Made by a program: the position numbers and the translations under genes. Source: a virus. Taken from it: a DNA stretch of 26,458 nucleotides. Location of the stretch: positions 1 through 26,458 of IMG/VR virus record IMGVR_UViG_3300032073_006207. One strand, given 5' to 3'. Numbering within the stretch: the stretch's first letter is position 1; each line of letters starts with the position of its first letter. Under the pieces are notes generated by a model. The model searched no databases, was not told the DNA's origin, and saw nothing but the letters and a program-made list of their open reading frames with translations. This document shows positions 13,153 to 19,972 of this stretch, one piece after another.

Positions 13153-13787
13153 TTTCTTAATATTTTGTTTATAGTTTTTATTAATTTTATACTCAACGGT
13201 TTGATTTTCTTCGAAAAAACGAGTCTCGATCTCAAACTGCTCAAAAGATTATAGAAGTTTTTACAAACAAATTCAACTGTATTTTTTTCTAGATTTATAC
13301 TTTTTTCAGATAAACCTAAGCTAAGCAAGGAGTAATAACAAATACGACCGTCTTTCAAGTCGAGTATATATTGAGGGTAGAGACCTTTTTCTATCTTGAG
13401 ATAATCATTACAATCTTTAAGTTTACGATCAAAACAAACTTGAAATATGTGTTTAAAGCTATTTCTTAATTGAGTTATATTATAGTTATGATCTGGTTCG
13501 GTAAGCTGTATAGACTCTATATATTTTTTATATGAGCTAATTGCGTTAAAGGTTGTAAAGAATTTTAAATTAATGTATTCCTCTGAATACATTTTATAAG
13601 GAGCAGTAAAATACATATGAGGGTCAATCTTTTTATTGCTCAGAATATGACTTATTTTCTTTATGTAGGTAAATTTCTCGTCTGAGAGATTGTCGAAATT
13701 TTTGCGATATCGGAAGCCTTTACCGTCGCGAGAAACCTTTAAGAAAGTATTATAAATGTTTTGTTCATATACTGATAACTCGGTCAT
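13149..13787 (-). CDS. Protein upstream of gp32; candidate gp59-type helicase loader
   Basis: 212 aa, basic and helical; T4 gp59 is 217 aa and lies just before gp32 as here. Visible features: YEQNIYNTFLKVSRDGKGFRYRKNFDNLSDEKF, then YFTAPYKMYSEEYINLKFF, AISSYKKYIESI, and a basic C-terminus (RSRLVFSKKIKPLSIKLIKTINKILRK). The order of a Y-x-x-Y...K start, a helix-rich middle with a 'YKKYI' segment and a basic end resembles gp59, but I see no diagnostic residues. Treat the function as a synteny-based suggestion. It overlaps both neighbours by 4 nt, so it is translationally coupled to gp32. Confidence 0.4.
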   Translation of the reverse strand: MTELSVYEQNIYNTFLKVSRDGKGFRYRKNFDNLSDEKFTYIKKISHILSNKKIDPHMYFTAPYKMYSEEYINLKFFTTFNAISSYKKYIESIQLTEPDHNYNITQLRNSFKHIFQVCFDRKLKDCNDYLKIEKGLYPQYILDLKDGRICYYSLLSLGLSEKSINLEKNTVEFVCKNFYNLLSSLRSRLVFSKKIKPLSIKLIKTINKILRK

Positions 13788-14059
13788 AAAGATATAGAAT
13801 GCTTTTTAAGATATTTTGTTATGTATTTGCTTTTATACAGATACGGCTCATGCTGTAAAAATAACTTAACTAAGTCAAAATTACTTTCTAATAATAATAT
13901 ATCTTTAAATAGATTTCTATATTTTTTTTCTTTAAGAATTAATAAAAAAACATTCGCTAAATTTATTTTTTTATTTTCGCAAATAGAAATAAAACTACAC
14001 AAACTTAAAAACTTGTGAGTTAAATCTTTTTGCTCTAATAATGTATACGGATTATCCAT
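13784..14059 (-). CDS. Small helical basic protein of unknown function at the gp33 position
   Basis: 91 aa, very rich in Leu, Lys and Phe (FLSLCSFISICENKKINLAN, LLILKEKKYRNLFKDILLLE, LVKLFLQHEPYLYKSKYITK), predicted all-helical. In T4 the order is 33-59-32, so position would suggest the late-transcription coactivator gp33, but I see no sequence resemblance to gp33. The ATG overlaps the stop of the DHH gene and its TGA overlaps the next start, supporting it as a real coding gene. Extremely A+T-rich. Function unknown. Confidence 0.5.
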   Translation of the reverse strand: MDNPYTLLEQKDLTHKFLSLCSFISICENKKINLANVFLLILKEKKYRNLFKDILLLESNFDLVKLFLQHEPYLYKSKYITKYLKKHSISL

Positions 14060-14951
14060 CTACTGGTACAAATTCTTTACTTAATGTCAGTATGACATCG
14101 TTTAACACCCCGCCAGCTGCGTACTCGTGACCACCTCCGTCGCATACTTTTTTAGCAAACTTACCCAAGTCTAAGTCTATGTTTCTATTTTTACGAAAAT
14201 AAACTCGCTTATTGTTTAAGTTTATTAACATACAAACATCACAACCTGAATTATCGATTATATGCTGACCTATATCGTTTACATATTGATCTACAAACGC
14301 GCTTACAAAAGTATATTTCTTTTTGTTCACAGGTAAATCACATGTAAATAATTGCAGTTTTTCTATTATTTTTTTAAATTTATAAAAATGATAACTAATT
14401 ATTTTATTTTGTTCATTATTAAAGCCATGAAAACCATGCTCAAAATCATTAACAAAATTTTGTAATTTGTTACCATTCTTATACCAAAACAAAAAGTTTA
14501 ACTTATTACTTTCCGGAAATTTTAATTCATAACAATCATAATCATTAACTAGAGCGACAAGATGTTTTTGTTCAACAGTAAGATTACCTAGCAACTCTCT
14601 AGTATTGTAATGCTTATATAGGAGCTTACTACATGATTCCGCTTTATGATCAATATAATACTCTGCAGTTTTATATATATTTGCGTTATGGGTTTTATGG
14701 TGATCAAAAACACACACATTCTTTTTATCAATAAGGTCGTGGATCTCAGTAGTGTCTAAATCGAAAAAATATACTCGTTTATAATCTTCAAGCTTATTAT
14801 GGTTTAACCAGCTTAAAAACTTTTCGCGAATATTACTAACCTTAAGCGTTTTGACTTTTGGTTTTTTTTGTTGAGACCAACTATGTACTAGATAACTACA
14901 AGCACCATCTAGATCCATATCGGTAAAGACTATTTCTTCACTCATTACCAT
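14052..14951 (-). CDS. DHH-family phosphoesterase
   Basis: 299 aa. DHH enzymes are metal-dependent nucleases or phosphatases (RecJ, NrnA oligoribonuclease, pyrophosphatases). All motifs are present: FTDMDLDGACS (9-19), FFDLDTTE (62-69), VFDHHKTH (81-88) and NDYD (136-139), then a linker and a DHHA1 substrate-binding domain with GGGHEYAAGG (272-281). The length and two-domain layout fit small NrnA-like oligoribonucleases or cyclic-dinucleotide phosphodiesterases rather than the larger RecJ. Start: ATG at 14951, or the third codon ATG at 14945. It is not a T4 core gene, so it is a lineage-specific addition between gp41 and gp32. Possible jobs are recycling short RNA/DNA, degrading nucleotide alarm signals, or repair; the substrate cannot be read from the sequence. 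Confidence 0.85.
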   Translation of the reverse strand: MVMSEEIVFTDMDLDGACSYLVHSWSQQKKPKVKTLKVSNIREKFLSWLNHNKLEDYKRVYFFDLDTTEIHDLIDKKNVCVFDHHKTHNANIYKTAEYYIDHKAESCSKLLYKHYNTRELLGNLTVEQKHLVALVNDYDCYELKFPESNKLNFLFWYKNGNKLQNFVNDFEHGFHGFNNEQNKIISYHFYKFKKIIEKLQLFTCDLPVNKKKYTFVSAFVDQYVNDIGQHIIDNSGCDVCMLINLNNKRVYFRKNRNIDLDLGKFAKKVCDGGGHEYAAGGVLNDVILTLSKEFVPVDG

Positions 14952-15087
14952 CTTTCTTTTTTTCTAGAATATTACCATAATGAGGCCAGCAGTAATCATG
15001 AGCAGTTTCACTTACATACCTCCACCGAACAATCCCGGTATCTGGGTTCCGTTCGTATATTTTAGGTTTGTCTCTTTTTACCTGCAT
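14938..15087 (-). CDS. Small protein of unknown function between gp41 and the DHH gene
   Basis: 49 aa, filling the gap after gp41. The ATG (15085-15087) is 9 nt after the gp41 stop; the TGA lies inside the DHH start (14-nt overlap). The protein is basic and aromatic: MQVKRDKPKIYERNPDTGIV, then RWRYVSETAHDYCWPH and a Lys-rich end. The 'RNPDTGxVRWR' phrase looks like a small conserved beta-hairpin module, supporting a real gene. TGTAAATA lies 6 nt before the ATG, a possible weak late-type box, but it overlaps the upstream stop. Function unknown. Confidence 0.6.
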   Translation of the reverse strand: MQVKRDKPKIYERNPDTGIVRWRYVSETAHDYCWPHYGNILEKKKDGNE

Positions 15088-15096
15088 TATTAGTAT

Positions 15097-16449
15097 TTAC
15101 ACCTGTCTACCGAATTGTACAGCGTCGTTTTCCGCAGCGTTAATCTCATCGTTTACATTTAAGTCATTATTTTCTTCAAGAGTTAAAGTTGTATAGTCAA
15201 TACTCATACGAGTTGATCCAGTATTAGCTCCAAACCTATTTTTAATAATACCTATATGTAACGCATTATCTTCTTCGTCTTGCTCAGTTCGCCAAATACT
15301 AACTATAGCATCAGCGGTAGCTCCTAAACCATAACTCTCTCCTATCGACTCCAAGCCAGGCCCACCAGCATCATTATTGTTACCATAGCCAGTACGGTTT
15401 ACCTGAGTAGCAGATATAATAGGGCATTCAAATGTATAAGACATTGCTCTCACCTGTTCTGATATATTTTTAATACGTTCATATGAGTTATTACCATATG
15501 TCGCCCCCATAAGGTTTAGATAATCTAATACGATAATATCGGGCTTAAATCCTTTATTGGTAAGTTTTTTAATATACCCTTCAAGTTGCGGTGGTGTAAT
15601 AGAGTTAGGTGGGAACTCTTTAATTAACATTTTACTATCGGGATGCAAAGATTTAAATGTATTAACCTTTTCCTTTAAAGTTTCAACATGATCTTGTAAT
15701 CTATTAATTGGAAGCCCTGTAAGCTTTGATGTAATACGTTTACTATAAATCATCTCTGACATTTCTAAGGACACGACGAGTACTTTTTTACCAGCTTCAG
15801 CTGCGTTAGTTGCAACATTACTAAGAAAAATCGACTTACCTACGTTTGTCGGTCCAGCAAATATATACATCGACCTACCATCTTCTAAGAAACCACCATC
15901 TAGCCTTTCATCTAACCAGTCCCACCCAGTCTTAATAGTAGTTTGTCTAGTAGTTAGGTCACTAATATGTTGTTCTATATCTTCGAAATAATCGTGACCA
16001 ATATTACTATTAATAGATATGTTACAAGCTTTATTAAATTTCTCATGAATAGTTTTTACATCTCGTTCTTTACTATCAACAATTTCTAAGAATGTATTAA
16101 ATACAGCTTGTTCTTGGAGAAATTTTTCTGTATATAAAAATAACTGTTCGTCATTTAAATCAGAGTTAATATCATTAGTTATAACTTTAGTTTTTTCATA
16201 ATGCTCTTTTAATTGATCAGTATTAAGATATAATTCTAGTTCTGTTCTAGAAGGTCTTCTCTTATTTTTCTTATACAGTGCTTGAATTATTTTTATAATC
16301 TGCTGAAAGTCTTTATTCTTAAAAAACTTATAGTTCAGATTATCAATTATAGAGTTTAAGTATATTTCATCTTCAAGACAGTTCTTAAAGACAATACGCT
16401 CTAAATAATCAAGATCTATATCGAGGTAGTTACTTTCGCTTGTTAGCAT
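15097..16449 (-). CDS. 41: Replicative DNA helicase, gp41 (DnaB-type)
   Basis: 450 aa; T4 gp41 is 475 aa. It is a hexameric 5'-3' helicase that unwinds the fork and recruits primase. The RecA-like core has Walker A FAGPTNVGKS (about 197-206), EMSEMIYSKRI (the catalytic Glu of DnaB helicases lies in this SLEMS segment), Walker B PDIIVLDYLNLM (about 303-314), and downstream ISATQVNRTG, ESIGESYGLGATAD and KNRFG, which form the DNA-binding loops and arginine-finger region. The N-terminal region is helical, as in the DnaB N-terminal domain. The start MLTSESNYLDIDLDYLE is preferred; the frame upstream begins with TTG inside the glycosyltransferase gene, and this ATG still overlaps that gene by 20 nt. 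Confidence 0.95.
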   Translation of the reverse strand: MLTSESNYLDIDLDYLERIVFKNCLEDEIYLNSIIDNLNYKFFKNKDFQQIIKIIQALYKKNKRRPSRTELELYLNTDQLKEHYEKTKVITNDINSDLNDEQLFLYTEKFLQEQAVFNTFLEIVDSKERDVKTIHEKFNKACNISINSNIGHDYFEDIEQHISDLTTRQTTIKTGWDWLDERLDGGFLEDGRSMYIFAGPTNVGKSIFLSNVATNAAEAGKKVLVVSLEMSEMIYSKRITSKLTGLPINRLQDHVETLKEKVNTFKSLHPDSKMLIKEFPPNSITPPQLEGYIKKLTNKGFKPDIIVLDYLNLMGATYGNNSYERIKNISEQVRAMSYTFECPIISATQVNRTGYGNNNDAGGPGLESIGESYGLGATADAIVSIWRTEQDEEDNALHIGIIKNRFGANTGSTRMSIDYTTLTLEENNDLNVNDEINAAENDAVQFGRQV

Positions 16450-17134
16450 ATGTCGTGAGGGTATTATATAGGTAATCCTCTGATAATGCAAATTCTTCTG
16501 TGTAGTTAGTTAAACCCGGGGAGTCGTGAATAACTTGTATTGGCGCGGTAGTCAATTTCATACCAGCTACGTGACAGTCAAAACAAAATTTAAGATCATA
16601 ATGATGAAATCCTTTTATTTTTTCATCAAACCGTACTTGGTGTAAAGCTAAAGATTTTGTTTTGACAGCTAAAAATAAACCATCTAGTAGTACTACTTCA
16701 CGAGGGGTTGGTCCGAATAATGTTTGATAATATTCTGTTTTATTTTTATAATGGGCAACTATTCCAGACAATGATTCTGGTTTACACATAAGATGCCATA
16801 GACATGGTTTCTTAACTTGGAGCTTACTTCCTCCCGCCAGACCAACTACGTCATAACCTAGTTTAAACTGCTCTCGTATACACGTGAGAAAGTTAACGCT
16901 ATCTATATGTAGATCATCATGTACAAATAAAATACAATCGTATTTTTTTAAATTATCTTTAGTAATGTATCGATTGTATACTGAGCACAACCCTTCTTTA
17001 TTTTCATATGTAGGTTTTAAGGTATATGAAACTATAGATTGTTTTTCTCGATGGAGGGCTAAACTTTTTGATAGTCTAGTATTCTTGAAATCACTCGCAG
17101 TATGCTTTGTAGCAGTTACTATTAAGGTTTTCAT
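16430..17134 (-). CDS. GT-A type glycosyltransferase-like protein
   Basis: 234 aa. The fold is inferred from a Rossmann-like start (MKTLIVTATKHTASDF), a nucleotide-sugar/metal site CILFVHDDLHI (68-77) with the Asp pair, VVGLAGGSK, VVLLDGLFLAVKTKSL (the 'DGxFLA' acceptor strand) and GFHHYDLKFCFDCHVAGMKL followed by IQVIHDSPG. The last part is the 'YDxDFCLRAxxAGY...V.H.S' pattern of small family 2-like glycosyltransferases. The acceptor is unknown. It overlaps the amidotransferase gene by 4 nt and the helicase gene by 20 nt. It could modify virion or host surface polysaccharide, or, more speculatively, a phage DNA base; the neighbouring 7-deazaguanine genes make the latter worth considering. 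Confidence 0.75.
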   Translation of the reverse strand: MKTLIVTATKHTASDFKNTRLSKSLALHREKQSIVSYTLKPTYENKEGLCSVYNRYITKDNLKKYDCILFVHDDLHIDSVNFLTCIREQFKLGYDVVGLAGGSKLQVKKPCLWHLMCKPESLSGIVAHYKNKTEYYQTLFGPTPREVVLLDGLFLAVKTKSLALHQVRFDEKIKGFHHYDLKFCFDCHVAGMKLTTAPIQVIHDSPGLTNYTEEFALSEDYLYNTLTTYANKRK

Positions 17135-17769
17135 AAAAAAAACGGAGTAGAATTTAGTTTAAACTTATCTATTTCATTAAAATTATTGTTTGTAAAGTTA
17201 TATTCTAATATATTACCCTCGTCTATATATTTATAATCCGGTATAGCTGTAGATGTAAAATTACCTCTATAATGATGTAATGTACTCCCGGATCTGAAAA
17301 TACGTAAACTACCATTTTTTGCGTCATAATACCAACAAGCAAATGTACCCTCTAGAGTTTCTAAAGCCCTTTTAAATCCTATCGTTTCCATCAACGGTAG
17401 AATTACACTGCTATCTACATTACTACAATTATCTAATTTATGTTCTTTAATTAATTCTCTATCATTACCAAGTACCCCATTGTGCGCTAAATACCTTTCA
17501 TTTAGAGTAAACGGATGAGAAGTCTCTTCATCAAACTCCCTTACCTCTGACGTTGGAGATTGAACATGACCAAGATAATAGATACAAAACGGACTCTCTA
17601 TTATCGGTTTATTAAAATCAGTTACGTGGGTAGTTTTTACTAAGGTACCACTCTGTAAACCTTGTGGAAATAATTGTGTAATACTACGTACAAAATTACC
17701 TCGCTCTGTGTTCTTCGCACAAAGCTCTCTAAATTCTTCTATATTATTTGATCCAAAAATACCGCACAT
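17131..17769 (-). CDS. Stand-alone class II glutamine amidotransferase, Gat partner of QueC
   Basis: 212 aa, about one full Ntn-hydrolase amidotransferase domain with nothing attached. It starts MCGIFGSNN, so the catalytic nucleophile Cys2 becomes N-terminal after Met removal. Other glutaminase landmarks: R23 region, YYLGHVQSPTS (65-74, corresponding to 'GHxRxxT'), LAHNGVLGN (94-102, with the oxyanion Asn/Gly), VDSSVI (118-123) and EGTFACWYYD. It releases ammonia from glutamine for a partner enzyme. The gene starts 11 nt after queC, and fusions of this domain to QueC (Gat-QueC) are known to act in archaeosine-type chemistry from preQ0, including in phages. Here the two are separate genes in the order queC then gat. 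Alternatives such as an asparagine synthetase or sugar aminotransferase fragment lack a partner domain here. Confidence 0.82.
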   Translation of the reverse strand: MCGIFGSNNIEEFRELCAKNTERGNFVRSITQLFPQGLQSGTLVKTTHVTDFNKPIIESPFCIYYLGHVQSPTSEVREFDEETSHPFTLNERYLAHNGVLGNDRELIKEHKLDNCSNVDSSVILPLMETIGFKRALETLEGTFACWYYDAKNGSLRIFRSGSTLHHYRGNFTSTAIPDYKYIDEGNILEYNFTNNNFNEIDKFKLNSTPFFL

Positions 17770-17780
17770 AATTATAAATG

Positions 17781-18500
17781 TTAAGAGTTTTTCATATCTA
17801 AATCAACTATTCTTACCCATGGAATATCTTCTCGTTTATACTCTACTGGGTCAATAAGTTTATTTTGTAAAAATCCCTGTATACGAGAGCTACAAGCAGT
17901 ACAGTAACCGCATGCTTTATCTTCTCCCTCGTAACACGTCCAGGTATTTTCAAATTTAACACCATTAGTAATACCTATATTAATAATTTCTTTTTTAGAT
18001 AGTTTAATTAACGGAGCTTCTATTTTAATTTTATTTTTTCTATTTAAAGCAGCAACGTTGTTTATCTCTGCGAGGAACTCTTTACTACCATCCCAATAAC
18101 CAGCTTGGCTATCTACTAAAGCAGACCCGTGATATACTGTATCAGCTCCAACAGCTTCGGCGTACGAACATGCAATTGATAACATCATCATATTCCGAAA
18201 TGGTACATAATTTACTGTTTGAGCGTCTCCAAGCACATCACGGGCGTGAGCTACTTTAATATTGTCGTTAGTAAGAGAAGAGGTTGGCGCTATATCCTTA
18301 AAGAAACTTATATCAATAATTTTATGCTCTTCAATATTATTATATTCATCAATTTGAAGACCTGCATATAATATTTCTTTATTATGCTTTTGTCCGTAAT
18401 TATAAGTTAGTGCGTAAACTTCTTCATGAACGCTTGCCGCTAAACTTAAAATTACTGAACTATCTAAACCCCCTGATATAGGTACTACTGCTTTACTCAT
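17781..18500 (-). CDS. queC: 7-cyano-7-deazaguanine (preQ0) synthase QueC
   Basis: 239 aa, typical for QueC. It converts 7-carboxy-7-deazaguanine to preQ0 using ATP and ammonia. The PP-loop SGGLDSS (9-15) binds ATP. VNYVPFRNMMMLSIA (97-110) is a QueC signature, and zinc ligands C189, C197, C200 and C203 lie in TCYEGEDKACGYCTACSSR. All key residues are intact. PreQ0 is the precursor of queuosine and of 7-deazaguanine DNA bases in some phages. The ATG overlaps the uvsX end (ATGAGTAA), so it is coupled to the recombinase. The upstream steps (FolE, QueD, QueE) and a DNA transglycosylase (DpdA) are not in the window; they may lie elsewhere in the phage genome or be supplied by the host. Confidence 0.95.
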   Translation of the reverse strand: MSKAVVPISGGLDSSVILSLAASVHEEVYALTYNYGQKHNKEILYAGLQIDEYNNIEEHKIIDISFFKDIAPTSSLTNDNIKVAHARDVLGDAQTVNYVPFRNMMMLSIACSYAEAVGADTVYHGSALVDSQAGYWDGSKEFLAEINNVAALNRKNKIKIEAPLIKLSKKEIINIGITNGVKFENTWTCYEGEDKACGYCTACSSRIQGFLQNKLIDPVEYKREDIPWVRIVDLDMKNS

Positions 18501-19581
18501 CTTCTTGTTCTAATATAGCTACTTCATTAAGAGACTTACCATACCGGTACTTCTCACTTATAGAAGATTCTAACTTAGGTAACACAGAATTCCACGTTTC
18601 TTCATCATTGCGCCAATTCTTATAATAACCTAGCTTTTTATCTCCCATACTATACGTAGAACCATTTTGCTGTATAATTCCATGAGATACAGCAATATCT
18701 TTAAGTCCTGAATATTTCTCTAATCCAGTCTTAAAGTTGAGATAGGCTTCCCCTTGCAAGAAGGCAGGAATAAACCTATTTTTTACAGTTAGCATACGAA
18801 GAGTAACGCCGGAATAGTTACGACTTTCAGTAAGAGCTTCGTCGTTCGTATTACCAGCATCAGTTCTCTCTTTTTTTGCTGCCATTTGTACTAAGATAGA
18901 CGCCATGTACACAGGACCAGACCCACCAGCTTGTTGCTTAACTAAGGTAGGATGGAGTGCACCAGGGTCAGCGTACGTATGATTACTAGCAATTACAGTT
19001 GTACCTGTAACTGCTGCTTTATATGTAATTATACGCATCATGGATTTGAGCTGCTTGGCTCTGAGACCCATGTCCATGGCGCCTTTATTAGCACCAGCAT
19101 CATTTATTTCTTTCTCTGATGCTAAATTACCGAGGGAATCAATAGAAATAATAAACTTACCATGTAGTTCCGGTTCTTTTTCTACTTCATCTAAAAATGT
19201 CATAATCTGATTTCGACAACTTTCTACTGTATCTACAGGTACGTATTTTACATTAGATGTATCTAAACCGACATTTTCAGCTCCCTCGTTTTCTACTGCT
19301 ACCTCTGTATCAAAGATAACAGGTACCATGCCTTTTCGTTGTGCATGCGCTAAGATCTTATTCAAGATAAAAGTCTTACCACAACCCGACTCTCCTGCAA
19401 AAATAGTAATTCTACCTTTAGGTACCCCGCCATATAGAGAACCCGAAATAATAGAGTTTAACACTAAACAACCAGTATCAATCCAATCAGTAACATTACT
19501 GAGGGTATTTTTTTCTAACGTTGTGGCGTTATTGTTTAGTTTTTGCAGTTTAGCAAATGCTTTATCAACGAGACTAGACAT
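18493..19581 (-). CDS. uvsX: UvsX recombinase (RecA family)
   Basis: 362 aa; T4 UvsX is 391 aa. It forms filaments on single-stranded DNA and drives strand exchange and recombination-dependent replication. Core motifs: Walker A FAGESGCGKT (61-70), VIFDTEVAVENEGAENVGLD, Walker B KFIISIDSLGNL (about 141-152), ASNHTYADP and QQAGGSGPVYMAS. The set matches the phage-type RecA. It ends in an acidic, polar tail (NEVAILEQEDE) as usual for RecA-like proteins. It begins 3 nt after the Sm-like gene and overlaps queC by 8 nt. It is the second gene after a proposed sigma70-type promoter at 19945-19972. Confidence 0.95.
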   Translation of the reverse strand: MSSLVDKAFAKLQKLNNNATTLEKNTLSNVTDWIDTGCLVLNSIISGSLYGGVPKGRITIFAGESGCGKTFILNKILAHAQRKGMVPVIFDTEVAVENEGAENVGLDTSNVKYVPVDTVESCRNQIMTFLDEVEKEPELHGKFIISIDSLGNLASEKEINDAGANKGAMDMGLRAKQLKSMMRIITYKAAVTGTTVIASNHTYADPGALHPTLVKQQAGGSGPVYMASILVQMAAKKERTDAGNTNDEALTESRNYSGVTLRMLTVKNRFIPAFLQGEAYLNFKTGLEKYSGLKDIAVSHGIIQQNGSTYSMGDKKLGYYKNWRNDEETWNSVLPKLESSISEKYRYGKSLNEVAILEQEDE

Positions 19582-19584
19582 ATA

Positions 19585-19938
19585 TTAATCTTCAAATAGG
19601 GTTACTTCTGGGACCTTTTCTCCTAATTTCTCTACAACTGGCTCTGGGTTTGCTTCACCGTTTGTGTTAATCTTAGCACTATAGTGTTTCAGGATTTTAT
19701 CTGAAATATCAACTTCAATTTCAATGTACTGACCTGCTTTATAAATAAAGACCGGTTGTGCGCCCTCAGAAAACTCTGTAAAGAATAAAGGCATAACATC
19801 TACCTTCATATTATTAGGGTCGTTAGGTGTAACCATGATCATCGCTGGAGCTTTGACCTTTACGTGTTCGGTTGTCTTTTCGACAACTTCCCCGAAACAC
19901 GTCCTACCAATCGTATCAACGTATGTAATTATATCCAT
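19585..19938 (-). CDS. Small Sm/Lsm-like protein upstream of uvsX, unknown function
   Basis: 117 aa. The pattern is a small beta barrel: YVDTIGRTCFGEVVEKTTEHVKVKAP, AMIMVTPNDP, KVDVMPLFF, then FIYKAGQYIEIEV, and a polar acidic C-terminal tail. The phrase 'xGxxxxGEVVExTxxxVxVKxPxMIxVTPxxP...xxxPLF' resembles small Sm-fold proteins common in marine T4-like phages, which is the basis of the call. A function is not known to me. It lies directly between gp43 and uvsX, has a predicted promoter with the -10 box 6 nt before the ATG, and is 3 nt from uvsX, so it leads the uvsX-queC-gat transcript. Confidence 0.65.
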   Translation of the reverse strand: MDIITYVDTIGRTCFGEVVEKTTEHVKVKAPAMIMVTPNDPNNMKVDVMPLFFTEFSEGAQPVFIYKAGQYIEIEVDISDKILKHYSAKINTNGEANPEPVVEKLGEKVPEVTLFED

Positions 19939-19944
19939 GTGAGT

Positions 19945-19972
19945 ATTATACTATGTAAAAATTAATTTGCAA
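19945..19972 (-). promoter_or_regulatory. Sigma70-like promoter before the Sm-like/uvsX/queC genes
   Basis: On the minus strand TTGCAA (19972-19967), a 16-nt spacer and a perfect TATAAT (19950-19945), then only 6 nt to the ATG at 19938. The predicted transcription start coincides with the start codon, so the message would be leaderless. The -35 box matches the consensus at 4 of 6 positions and lies in the last codons of gp43. Confidence 0.55.

Noticed and set aside
13821-14018. Plus-strand frame opposite the 91-aa helical gene
   Set aside because: Antisense shadow of very A+T-rich coding sequence; no promoter or neighbour on that strand.
16450-16491. Upstream extension of the helicase to a TTG
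   Set aside because: It lies inside the glycosyltransferase gene; the ATG at 16449 gives the expected DnaB-type N-terminal region.
17228-17235. TATAAATA on the minus strand inside the amidotransferase gene
   Set aside because: Encoded by Asp-Tyr-Lys-Tyr codons; it is about 94 nt from the next start, so it is not like the 5-6 nt pattern, and chance is likely in A+T-rich coding DNA.
19740-19747. Perfect TATAAATA on the plus strand inside the Sm-like gene
   Set aside because: It is antisense to the gene, with no plus-strand coding frame downstream; the bases are explained by the codons for FIYKAG.
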